Shown here: positions 1 through 6,357 of the stretch, piece after piece
Numbering within the stretch: the stretch's first letter is position 1
How the letters are laid out: every line of letters starts with the position of its first letter
Assembly: GCA_943325355.2 (NCBI GenBank)
Contig: CALPPA020000021.1
Location: 1 to 13,159, forward strand
Origin: Klebsiella pneumoniae
GTDB taxonomy: Bacteria > Bacteroidota > Bacteroidia > Flavobacteriales > Flavobacteriaceae
Reading direction: 5' to 3'
Length of the DNA: 13,159 nt
Translations under genes and position numbers: made by a program
The notes under the pieces: model-generated
What the model saw: the letters and a program-made list of their open reading frames with translations, nothing else
What the model was told of the DNA's origin: nothing
Databases searched by the model: none

Positions 1-603
1 ATTTACGTTCAGTCGTGTTCCCACTTTGCCCATCAAACTCATACTTATTCTTTGATTAAAATCAAAAGTAGTACTAGATCTGTTCCTAGGAGAAAATGCT
101 GGATTGTCTTGCTTTGTGTAGCGAACCCCAAAATCCATTTCGATTGATCCAGTAGGTTTCACATCTATGGTATTGCTCCCAAATATTGATTCAAAAAGGC
201 CTGATTTTATATAATATCTGGGTAATAAATCTTTTTTTGCTTCTTCGCTAATGTCTTTTTTCCCGTCAATAGCATCTAATTTTTTCTTGAAATAAGTGCG
301 CATAGATTCTTTCCTGAGCAAGTCTTCATATTCTTTTGGCGATAAAATAGTAGGATAATTTGTAGGGAAGTCGCCAATGGTTTTTGAATAAACATACATT
401 CCAGTAACTGGGTCATAAGTGTATGACCTAAGAATGCTTTGTGGATCTTTTATTTGAATTTTTCCGGTAGAAAACCCAGTTTTTGTGGTGTCTTGAGCTG
501 CAGGTATTACCTGTGCTTGTGATACAAAACCGCATAATAAAACCAATAAAAATGCGCCAATTTTATGTGCGAATTGAGCCTTTTTTAAATACTGTATTTC
601 CAA
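1..603 (-). CDS. sprA: Type IX secretion outer-membrane translocon SprA, N-terminal part (runs off left edge)
   Basis: SprA (Sov in Porphyromonas) is the giant outer-membrane beta-barrel channel of the type IX secretion system, which exports adhesins and enzymes and supports gliding in Flavobacteriia. Only the first 201 residues lie here; family members are roughly 2,400 residues. I see a signal peptide (residues 1-30, hydrophobic core around 15-27, likely cut after SQA) and then the conserved SprA N-terminal segment with GVRYTKQDNPAFSPRNRS at about 159-176 and ISMSLMGKVGTRL at about 186-198. No ATG gives a full signal peptide. In frame, the upstream codons are AAG and then the ruvA TAA stop, so TTG at 603-601 is the only good start. 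It lies 3 bases after ruvA, so the two genes are probably co-transcribed. Family assignment is from recognised motifs; the exact start is inferred. Confidence 0.9.
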   Translation of the reverse strand, partial: MEIQYLKKAQFAHKIGAFLLVLLCGFVSQAQVIPAAQDTTKTGFSTGKIQIKDPQSILRSYTYDPVTGMYVYSKTIGDFPTNYPTILSPKEYEDLLRKESMRTYFKKKLDAIDGKKDISEEAKKDLLPRYYIKSGLFESIFGSNTIDVKPTGSIEMDFGVRYTKQDNPAFSPRNRSSTTFDFNQRISMSLMGKVGTRLNVN

Positions 604-606
604 CTT

Positions 607-1188
607 TTATAAGTTTTTTAAAGCTTGCTTGATAATATATTCAACTGAACTTTCAGGGGCTTCTTTTATAATTTTTTCAACTATTCTTTCAGAGGTTTTT
701 CGAACAAATCCCAAAACCTCCAAAGCAGATAACGCTTCATCTCTATTTGTATTGTTTTGCGACATTGAAACTTCGTCTAAATCGTATAATTTTAGTACTT
801 TTTCCTTCAAATCAAGGATTACTCTTTGAGCTGTTTTACTACCAATTCCTTTTATAGATTGAATAGTAACCACATCTCCAGATGCGATTGCGTTTGTAAT
901 TTGTTTTGGATCTAATGAGGACAACATTGTCCTAGCTATACTGGCTCCTATTCCGGAAACAGACAAAAGCAATTTAAAAATTTCTCTTTCTGATTTTTCT
1001 ACAAACCCAAATAAAGTATGTGCATCTTCCTTAATTTGAAGATGAGTAAACAATTTAATAAAATCAGTCGCGGGAAGCAAAGAATAAGTGTGCAACGAAA
1101 TATTTATATGATACCCAACTCCGCCACAATCAATAACAACATGTGTTGGTGATTTTTCTACTAATTTTCCTTGCAAATGTGCTATCAT
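607..1188 (-). CDS. ruvA: Holliday junction branch migration protein RuvA
   Basis: RuvA binds four-way Holliday junctions as a tetramer and loads the RuvB motor for branch migration during recombinational repair in the cytoplasm. The 193 residues match the family length of about 190-205. The N-terminal OB fold starts with MIAHLQGKLVEK and includes the DCGGVGYHI strand region (19-28). Two helix-hairpin-helix motifs follow: LLSVSGIGASIA (74-85) and IQSIKGIGSKTA (109-120). A linker rich in N, S and D (138-149) leads to domain III (150-193), the part that contacts RuvB. The ATG at 1188 lies about 20 bases downstream of a TATATTTG -7 element, so the gene can have its own promoter although maeB is upstream in the same direction. 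sprA begins 3 bases after its stop. ruvB is in this window too, but in a separate unit about 4 kb away. Confidence 0.97.
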   Translation of the reverse strand: MIAHLQGKLVEKSPTHVVIDCGGVGYHINISLHTYSLLPATDFIKLFTHLQIKEDAHTLFGFVEKSEREIFKLLLSVSGIGASIARTMLSSLDPKQITNAIASGDVVTIQSIKGIGSKTAQRVILDLKEKVLKLYDLDEVSMSQNNTNRDEALSALEVLGFVRKTSERIVEKIIKEAPESSVEYIIKQALKNL

Positions 1189-1207
1189 CTATGAATTTTA
1201 TATCCTC

Positions 1208-1215
1208 CAAATATA
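1208..1215 (-). promoter_or_regulatory. Candidate promoter -7 element for ruvA-sprA
   Basis: Read on the minus strand this is TATATTTG, an exact match to the Bacteroidetes primary-sigma -7 consensus TAnnTTTG, 19 bases before the ruvA start codon. Transcription would begin near 1201 and give a leader of about a dozen bases. The sequence GGAGG follows directly but is about 17 bases from the ATG, too far for a normal Shine-Dalgarno site. I do not see a TTG -33 element at the usual 17-23 base spacing (the nearest is about 32 bases upstream), so the promoter is plausible but incomplete. Confidence 0.45.
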
Positions 1216-1284
1216 ACAAAACTTAATCTTTAGTAAAGTTTTAATTGCAAAAATAAATAATGTTGTTTAAAAGGTTTTAAATTA

Positions 1285-3573
1285 TTAAGCTCCATTTGCT
1301 TTAATCTTTTCTTTTCCCTGTGCATCAATAACTGCAATTGCAGCCATATTTACCATTTCTTCTACGCTTGCTCCTAGTTGAAAGATGTGAACTGGTTTTC
1401 CCATACCTAACATAATAGGCCCAATTGAATCTACTTTGTTTAATTCTTTCAATAGTTTGTAGGTAATATTAGCTGATTCAAGATTGGGAAAAATCAAGGT
1501 ATTTACCTTTTTTCCTGCTAATTTAGAAAATGGAAACTTGTTTTTCAACATATCTGGATTTAAAGCAAAATCTGCTTGAATTTCTCCATCTATAACCATA
1601 TCTGGATAGTGTTTATGCAAATAAGCTACGGCTTCTCTAACTTTTGCTGCACCTTCATTAGTCGAAGACCCAAAATTAGAAAAAGAAATCATAGCTATAA
1701 CAGGTACAATTCCAAATATTTTAGCTGTATTTGCCGTCATAATTGCAATTTTAGCTAAATCATGTGCAGATGGATTTATATTTATGGCCGTATCAGACAA
1801 GAACATTGGACCCCGACTGGTCAACATCATATTAGTTGTTGCTACAAGCGAAACTCCAGGTGCTTTTTCGATAAGTTGCAACATTGGCTTAACAACAGAT
1901 GGATAACTTCTAGAATATCCAGTAACCAAGGCATCCGCTTCACCTTCATTGACCATCATAGCAGCAAAATAATTTCTTTCGCGCATTAAACTTCGAGCAT
2001 CGTATAAAGATATTCCAGCTCTGTGTCTAGACTCCCAATATACTTTTGCGAATTTATCTCTTCTTGATTCTTCATCAATAACTTTAGGGTCAATAATTTC
2101 AACCTCAGCATCAAACCCTAGTTCTTTTTTTAATTCTAAGATAATTTTCTTATTTCCTAATAAAATTGGAAAACCAATACCTTCCTCGAATACAATCTGG
2201 GCAGCTTTAAGCACATCAAGTTGTTCTGCTTCGGCAAAAACAATTTTTTTAGGATTCATTTTGGCTCTATTGGTAATTAACCGTACCATTTTATTGTCAG
2301 TTCCCAATCGATCCAAAAGTTCTTCTTCATATTTATTCCAATCGAGAATTGGATTTAATGCCACCCCTGAATCCATTGCTGCTTTTGCAACAGCAGGTGC
2401 AACAACAGTTATTAATCTAGGATCGAAAGGTGATGGAATAATATAATTTCGCCCAAAAGTAATTTTGGTAGCTCCGTAAGCAATATTTACTTGCTCTGGA
2501 ACACTTTCTTTTGCCAAAGAAGCTAAAGCCCTAGCGGCAGCCATTTTCATAGCTTCGTTAATTTTTGAAGCGCGAACATCCATTGCACCACGAAAAATAT
2601 AAGGAAAACCAAGTACATTATTTACTTGGTTAGGATGGTCAGAACGGCCCGTTGCCATAATAATATCTTTACGAGTGGCAATGGCAAGATTATAGTTAAT
2701 TTCTGGATTTGGATTTGCCATTGCAAAAACGATTGGGTTTTTAGCCATTCCCAATAACATTTTTGGAGTCATAATATCACCTGAGGACAAGCCCAAGAAA
2801 ATATCGGCATCCACCAAGGCTTCTTCGAGACTCATTGGCTTTTTGTCTGTAGCGTATATTTTTTGTAAGTCAGATAAAGACGGATTGTCTTTTGTCAAAA
2901 CACCCTTGCTGTTGAACATTAAAATGTTTTCTACTTTTAGACCCAATAAAACATACATATTAGCACAGGCGAGAGCCGCAGAACCTGCTCCTGAAACTAC
3001 CATTTTCAAATCTTCAACTTTCTTGTCAGCTAATTCCAATGCGTTTATCAATGCCGCCGATGATATTATGGCAGTACCGTGTTGATCATCATGCATCACC
3101 GGAATATTCAACTCTTCGACTAATCTGCGTTCTATTTCAAAAGATTCTGGAGCTTTAATATCTTCCAGATTAATACCTCCAAAAGTTGGCGCAATGTTTT
3201 TTACTGTTTGTATAAATTCTTCGATGTCTTTTGTGCCAATTTCAATATCAAACACATCAATACCTGCAAATATTTTAAACAGTAGTCCTTTGCCCTCCAT
3301 TACTGGTTTTGAAGCTTCCGGTCCAATATCACCCAGTCCTAAAACCGCAGTTCCGTTTGAAATAACGGCAACAAGATTTCCTTTTGCCGTGTATTTGTAA
3401 ACATTGTCTACATCTTTGGCAATTTCTAAACATGGTTCGGCAACACCTGGCGAATAAGCCAAAGATAAATCTCTTTGGGTTGCATGTTTCTTGGTTGGAA
3501 CTACTTGAATTTTTCCTGGAGTAGGTTTTGCGTGATACAATAACGCCTCTCTCCTTTTGCTGTCTTTGTCCAT
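1285..3573 (-). CDS. maeB: NADP-dependent malic enzyme with C-terminal phosphotransacetylase-like domain (MaeB type)
   Basis: Malic enzyme oxidatively decarboxylates malate to pyruvate, yielding NAD(P)H, and links the TCA cycle to pyruvate and NADPH supply in the cytoplasm. The 762 residues fit the long MaeB class. Visible in the malic domain are the catalytic Tyr40 in LAYSPGVAEPC, the Lys95 region (MEGKGLLFK), metal-binding GINLED (133-138) and HDDQHGT (161-167). The NAD(P)-binding domain has GAGSAA (195-200) and the substrate-side AMANPNPEI (284-292). From about residue 430 to the end is a phosphotransacetylase-like domain (for example ALVTGYSRSYPSVV and GPMFLSDTAININP). In characterised MaeB enzymes this domain is regulatory (acetyl-CoA sensing) and not catalytic; I infer the same here. 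Cofactor preference for NADP is from the family, not read from the sequence. It has its own candidate promoter, and ruvA follows after 96 bases. Confidence 0.95.
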   Translation of the reverse strand: MDKDSKRREALLYHAKPTPGKIQVVPTKKHATQRDLSLAYSPGVAEPCLEIAKDVDNVYKYTAKGNLVAVISNGTAVLGLGDIGPEASKPVMEGKGLLFKIFAGIDVFDIEIGTKDIEEFIQTVKNIAPTFGGINLEDIKAPESFEIERRLVEELNIPVMHDDQHGTAIISSAALINALELADKKVEDLKMVVSGAGSAALACANMYVLLGLKVENILMFNSKGVLTKDNPSLSDLQKIYATDKKPMSLEEALVDADIFLGLSSGDIMTPKMLLGMAKNPIVFAMANPNPEINYNLAIATRKDIIMATGRSDHPNQVNNVLGFPYIFRGAMDVRASKINEAMKMAAARALASLAKESVPEQVNIAYGATKITFGRNYIIPSPFDPRLITVVAPAVAKAAMDSGVALNPILDWNKYEEELLDRLGTDNKMVRLITNRAKMNPKKIVFAEAEQLDVLKAAQIVFEEGIGFPILLGNKKIILELKKELGFDAEVEIIDPKVIDEESRRDKFAKVYWESRHRAGISLYDARSLMRERNYFAAMMVNEGEADALVTGYSRSYPSVVKPMLQLIEKAPGVSLVATTNMMLTSRGPMFLSDTAININPSAHDLAKIAIMTANTAKIFGIVPVIAMISFSNFGSSTNEGAAKVREAVAYLHKHYPDMVIDGEIQADFALNPDMLKNKFPFSKLAGKKVNTLIFPNLESANITYKLLKELNKVDSIGPIMLGMGKPVHIFQLGASVEEMVNMAAIAVIDAQGKEKIKANGA

Positions 3574-3591
3574 TATTTTAAATATTATAGG

Positions 3592-3611
3592 GTCTTACAA
3601 AGATATAAGAC
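3592..3611 (-). promoter_or_regulatory. Candidate maeB promoter -7 element inside an inverted repeat
   Basis: On the minus strand TATCTTTG (3605-3598) matches the Bacteroidetes TAnnTTTG -7 consensus, 24 bases upstream of the maeB ATG, so the leader would be about 18 bases. The element is flanked exactly by a perfect 6-base inverted repeat, GTCTTA and TAAGAC, with the 8-base -7 box as spacer. That arrangement could be a repressor or activator site, or chance. I see no clear TTG -33 element at the expected distance; the upstream DNA there reads TTC at about 19 bases. Confidence 0.45.
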
Positions 3612-3676
3612 TTGGTTTAAAAAAGAATGTATTTCAGTGTTGATTTACCAAAAAAATTTGTCTTAATAGATATATC

Positions 3677-3706
3677 AAAAAAAAGCTGCAGTAATTGCAG
3701 CTTTTT
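3677..3706 (-). terminator. Intrinsic terminator after the CBS-domain gene
   Basis: A perfect 11-base-pair stem (3680-3690 with 3696-3706, core AGCTGCA) surrounds a 5-base loop. On the minus strand it is followed by eight U residues (complement of 3677-3684). It starts 20 bases beyond the CBS gene stop codon. The A/T tracts on both sides mean it could also work on the plus strand, but no plus-strand gene is seen to need it. Confidence 0.85.
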
Positions 3707-3725
3707 GTATAAATTAATTATAATT

Positions 3726-4151
3726 TTATTGGGAAATATAAGAATCCAGGTGTTTTATTGTTTCTTTTTGCAAATCTATTATAGATTTTACAACATCTCC
3801 AATAGAAATAATACCAATAATAGCGTCATTTTCTAATACTGGTAAATGCCTGATTTTTTTGGTATACATTAGTTCCATACAATATTCCAAGTTGTCATTT
3901 GGTTTTACTGTTATAACATTGTGGGCCATAATTTCATGTACCAATGTTTTTTTCGAAGATTTTGCTTTCAAAGCAATTTTCCGAGCGTAATCTCTTTCAG
4001 ATAAAATTCCTTTCAAAAGATTGTCTTCAACTACTAAAATAGCTCCAATATTTTTTTCGCTCATACTTACCAAAGCTTCGTATACTGTAATGGAAGGCAG
4101 TACTGAATAGACTTCTCTTCCTTTTTCGCTCAAAATTTGATTTACTGTCAT
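3726..4151 (-). CDS. Stand-alone two-CBS-domain protein
   Basis: The 141-residue protein is almost entirely a pair of CBS motifs (a Bateman module), with no attached enzyme, transporter or DNA-binding domain. CBS 1 is about residues 8-66 (GREVYSVLPSITVYEALVSM, then IGAILVVEDNLLKGILSERDYARK) and CBS 2 about 72-130 (VHEIMAHNVITVKPNDNLE, then IRHLPVLENDAIIGIISIGDVV). Such modules usually bind adenine nucleotides (AMP, ATP, SAM or similar) and control a partner protein. The ERDYARK and GDVVK segments after each beta strand are the usual ligand-side positions. There are no membrane segments or signal peptide, so it is cytoplasmic. It stands alone between queG and maeB with its own terminator, so the context does not show its partner. 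The ligand and role here are unknown. Confidence 0.9.
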   Translation of the reverse strand: MTVNQILSEKGREVYSVLPSITVYEALVSMSEKNIGAILVVEDNLLKGILSERDYARKIALKAKSSKKTLVHEIMAHNVITVKPNDNLEYCMELMYTKKIRHLPVLENDAIIGIISIGDVVKSIIDLQKETIKHLDSYISQ

Positions 4152-4309
4152 AAAAGTTAAATTTTAGTGGATTATAAATGTAAAAAAAATATTCAATAAA
4201 GCTTAATTTTTTTTTTAAAATTAATAATATAAAATCTTTCTAAAGACTATATGATTAATTTAATTTTTAAAAACTTCTCTTAAATTAAAGGACAATTTTT
4301 AAAATTATC
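4152..4309. other. A/T-rich gap between queG and the CBS gene, no clear element
   Basis: These 158 bases are nearly all A and T, with runs such as ten T residues after 4206. No open reading frame, G/C-rich hairpin or exact TAnnTTTG promoter element is seen. The promoter of the CBS gene and the end of the ruvB-queG transcript should lie here. Confidence 0.5.
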
Positions 4310-5233
4310 TTATTTTAAGAAATCAATGTTTCGTTTCAATCCTTCAAATTTGGCTCTTTTCAGTGGAGAATTATTAAACACCGACTTAAAAGTTTCTTCA
4401 GTAAGTTCTGTCCAATCTTTTTTAGACATTGACAACATATCTGGATTAGAATTGAAGAGAGGTTCACTGTGGGATTTTGAAAACCGGTTCCAAGGACAAA
4501 CGTCTTGGCAAATATCACATCCAAAAGCCCAATCATCGAACTTGCCTTTCATTTCTGGTGGCATACTTTCCTTGAGTTCAATAGTGAAATAAGAAATACA
4601 TTTACTACCATCAACGACATAAGGAGCAACAATAGCTTCCGTTGGACAAGCATCAATACAAGCAGTGCAAGAACCACAATGATCCGTTGTTGCGTGGTCG
4701 TATTCCAAATCTAAGTCAATAATAAGTTCCGCTATAAAATAAAAAGACCCTACTTTCTGAGTCAATAAATTGCTGTTTTTGCCTATCCATCCCAAACCAC
4801 TTTTGGCTGCCCAAGCTTTGTCTAAAACTGGGGCTGAATCTACAAAAGCTCGTCCTGAAACTTCACCAATATTCGATTGAATGGAAAAAAGCAATTCTTT
4901 GAGTTTTTCCTTAATGACAAAATGGTAATCTTGTCCGTAAGCATATTTTGAAATTTTGTAGGATTCAAGATCCTGGGATTCAGAAGGATAATAATTCAAT
5001 AAAAGTGAAACGACACTTTTGGCATCATCGACCAATAAAGTTGGGTTTAATCGTTTATCAAAATTGTTCTCCATATAGGACATTTGACCGTTCATTTGCT
5101 TTTTTAGCCAATGCTCCAATCGTGGCGCTTCTTCTTTGAGGAATCCCGCTTTGGATATGCCACAAGACAAAAACCCGAGGCGTTTTGCTTCGGATTTTAT
5201 TAAATTTGAATATTTTTCTTTATTATTTATCAA
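4310..5233 (-). CDS. queG: Epoxyqueuosine reductase QueG
   Basis: QueG is a cobalamin-dependent iron-sulfur enzyme that reduces epoxyqueuosine to queuosine in the anticodon wobble position of tRNAs for Tyr, His, Asn and Asp, the last step of queuosine synthesis. The 307-residue protein has the N-terminal cobalamin-binding region, the [20 protein letters not shown] segment (130-149) with the probable catalytic Asp132, and two [4Fe-4S] sites: [12 protein letters not shown] (Cys186, 189, 192, 196) and [11 protein letters not shown] (Cys239, 242, 246), with Cys212 a likely further ligand. It lacks the C-terminal HEAT-repeat extension found in longer family members. The start is a TTG at 5233; the next Met is residue 47, which would remove conserved N-terminal sequence. 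It lies 8 bases after ruvB and is probably translated from the same mRNA. Confidence 0.95.
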   Translation of the reverse strand: MINNKEKYSNLIKSEAKRLGFLSCGISKAGFLKEEAPRLEHWLKKQMNGQMSYMENNFDKRLNPTLLVDDAKSVVSLLLNYYPSESQDLESYKISKYAYGQDYHFVIKEKLKELLFSIQSNIGEVSGRAFVDSAPVLDKAWAAKSGLGWIGKNSNLLTQKVGSFYFIAELIIDLDLEYDHATTDHCGSCTACIDACPTEAIVAPYVVDGSKCISYFTIELKESMPPEMKGKFDDWAFGCDICQDVCPWNRFSKSHSEPLFNSNPDMLSMSKKDWTELTEETFKSVFNNSPLKRAKFEGLKRNIDFLK

Positions 5234-5241
5234 CTGAAACT

Positions 5242-6264
5242 TTAAAAAAGACCTCCTTGAATGTTCGTTCTTACTTTCCCAAGATGTTTGTATGCTTTCT
5301 CGGTAACTTCTCTTCCTCTAGGAGTTCGCATAATGAAACCTTCCTGAATTAAAAAAGGCTCATAAACTTCTTCAATTGTTTCGCTACTTTCAGACACGGC
5401 TGTCGCCAAAGTAGACAAGCCAACCGGACCTCCTTTGAATTTATCAATAATCGTGTTTAGTATTTTATTGTCCATTTCGTCTAATCCGTGGGCATCAACA
5501 TTTAATGCTTTTAATGCGTAACGAGCAATTTCGATGTTGATGGTTCCATTCCCTTTGATTTGTGCAAAATCACGAACGCGTCGCAACAAAGCATTGGCGA
5601 TTCGGGGCGTTCCTCTACTTCGACCCGCAATTTCGATTGCGGCTTCCATAGAAATGGGCATTTTGAGAATGGTGGCACTTCGCTCGACAATGGTTGTCAA
5701 AAGCTCAGTAGTATAATATTGTAATCGAGAGGAAATTCCGAAACGAGCTCTCATTGGAGCTGTCAACAAACCTGAACGTGTTGTTGCGCCTATTAATGTA
5801 AACGGATTTAGATTGATTTGAACTGTTCTAGCGTTAGGTCCAGATTCAATCATAATATCAATCTTGAAATCTTCCATTGCTGAATACAAATACTCTTCGA
5901 CGATGGGACTCAATCTGTGAATTTCATCAATAAACAAAACATCTCTTTCTTCTAGATTCGTGAGCAAACCTGCTAAATCTCCGGGTTTATCCAGAACGGG
6001 ACCAGAAGTGATTTTTATACCCACTTGAAGTTCATTTGCCAAGATATTTGCCAAAGTAGTTTTTCCTAATCCCGGAGGTCCGTGAAAAAGGGTGTGATCA
6101 AGCGCTTCATTTCGTTGATTAGCTGCTTGAACAAATACTTTCAAGTTTTCTAAAATTTGTTCTTGACCAGCAAAATCATCAAAAGATAATGGTCTCAATT
6201 TTTTTTCAAGATCGAGTTCTTCAGGATTATAGCTTTCGTTTGTTGGATCTAAATTTTCATTCAT
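5242..6264 (-). CDS. ruvB: Holliday junction branch migration ATPase RuvB
   Basis: RuvB is the hexameric AAA+ ring motor that pumps DNA through the RuvA-bound Holliday junction. The 340 residues are the normal length. The order of elements is: [14 protein letters not shown] (23-36), Walker [10 protein letters not shown] (62-70), Walker [11 protein letters not shown] (109-118), sensor 1 [11 protein letters not shown] (157-167), the APMRARFG segment with the arginine finger (169-176), sensor 2 [17 protein letters not shown], and a C-terminal winged helix with GPVGLSTLA and [14 protein letters not shown]. The ATG at 6264 follows a double -7 promoter element very closely. queG comes 8 bases downstream. 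RuvC is not in the window and ruvA sits in another unit, so the ruv genes are not one operon here. Confidence 0.97.
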   Translation of the reverse strand: MNENLDPTNESYNPEELDLEKKLRPLSFDDFAGQEQILENLKVFVQAANQRNEALDHTLFHGPPGLGKTTLANILANELQVGIKITSGPVLDKPGDLAGLLTNLEERDVLFIDEIHRLSPIVEEYLYSAMEDFKIDIMIESGPNARTVQINLNPFTLIGATTRSGLLTAPMRARFGISSRLQYYTTELLTTIVERSATILKMPISMEAAIEIAGRSRGTPRIANALLRRVRDFAQIKGNGTINIEIARYALKALNVDAHGLDEMDNKILNTIIDKFKGGPVGLSTLATAVSESSETIEEVYEPFLIQEGFIMRTPRGREVTEKAYKHLGKVRTNIQGGLF

Positions 6265-6268
6265 TTTA

Positions 6269-6309
6269 CAAATATAGCAAAGTTATAAGCAAATAAAAAT
6301 GCCTTTCAA
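6269..6309 (-). promoter_or_regulatory. Promoter for ruvB-queG, abutting and overlapping the cox terminator
   Basis: On the minus strand TAACTTTG (6285-6278) matches the Bacteroidetes TAnnTTTG -7 consensus and has a TTG at 6309-6307 exactly 21 bases upstream, inside the 17-23 base range for the -33 element. Transcription would begin near 6272, leaving a leader of about 8 bases. A second match, TATATTTG (6276-6269), lies even closer; if used it would give a transcript starting at or next to the ATG (leaderless), and it has no clear -33 element. The TTG falls at the stem/loop junction of the cox operon terminator. Confidence 0.6.
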
Positions 6310-6337
6310 TTCCGAAGGTTCGGCAGAAAGGCATTTT
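6291..6337 (-). terminator. Intrinsic terminator of the act-cox respiratory operon
   Basis: A 12-base-pair stem pairs 6296-6307 with 6326-6337 (core ATGCCTTTC / GAAAGGCAT). Its 18-base loop holds a second small stem (CCGA 6312-6315 with TCGG 6320-6323). On the minus strand the hairpin is followed by a U-rich tail (complement of 6291-6299). It begins 20 bases after the cox1 stop codon, which fits the end of the long respiratory transcript. Confidence 0.85.
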
Positions 6338-6357
6338 ATTTCTAAATTAAAAAAGGA

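Noticed and set aside
1266..1281. Palindrome TTTAAAA-GG-TTTTAAA between maeB and ruvA as a terminator
   Set aside because: The stem is only A-T pairs with a two-base loop and no following U tract, so it is unlikely to stop transcription; maeB may read through into ruvA.
4171..4196. TTG - 17 bases - TATAAT upstream of the CBS gene as a promoter
   Set aside because: It resembles an E. coli -10 box and not the Bacteroidetes TAnnTTTG element, and such words are expected by chance in nearly pure A/T DNA.
4215..4309. Terminator after queG
   Set aside because: Only short A/T stems such as TCTTT/AAAGA with a two-base loop are present; none has a G/C core.
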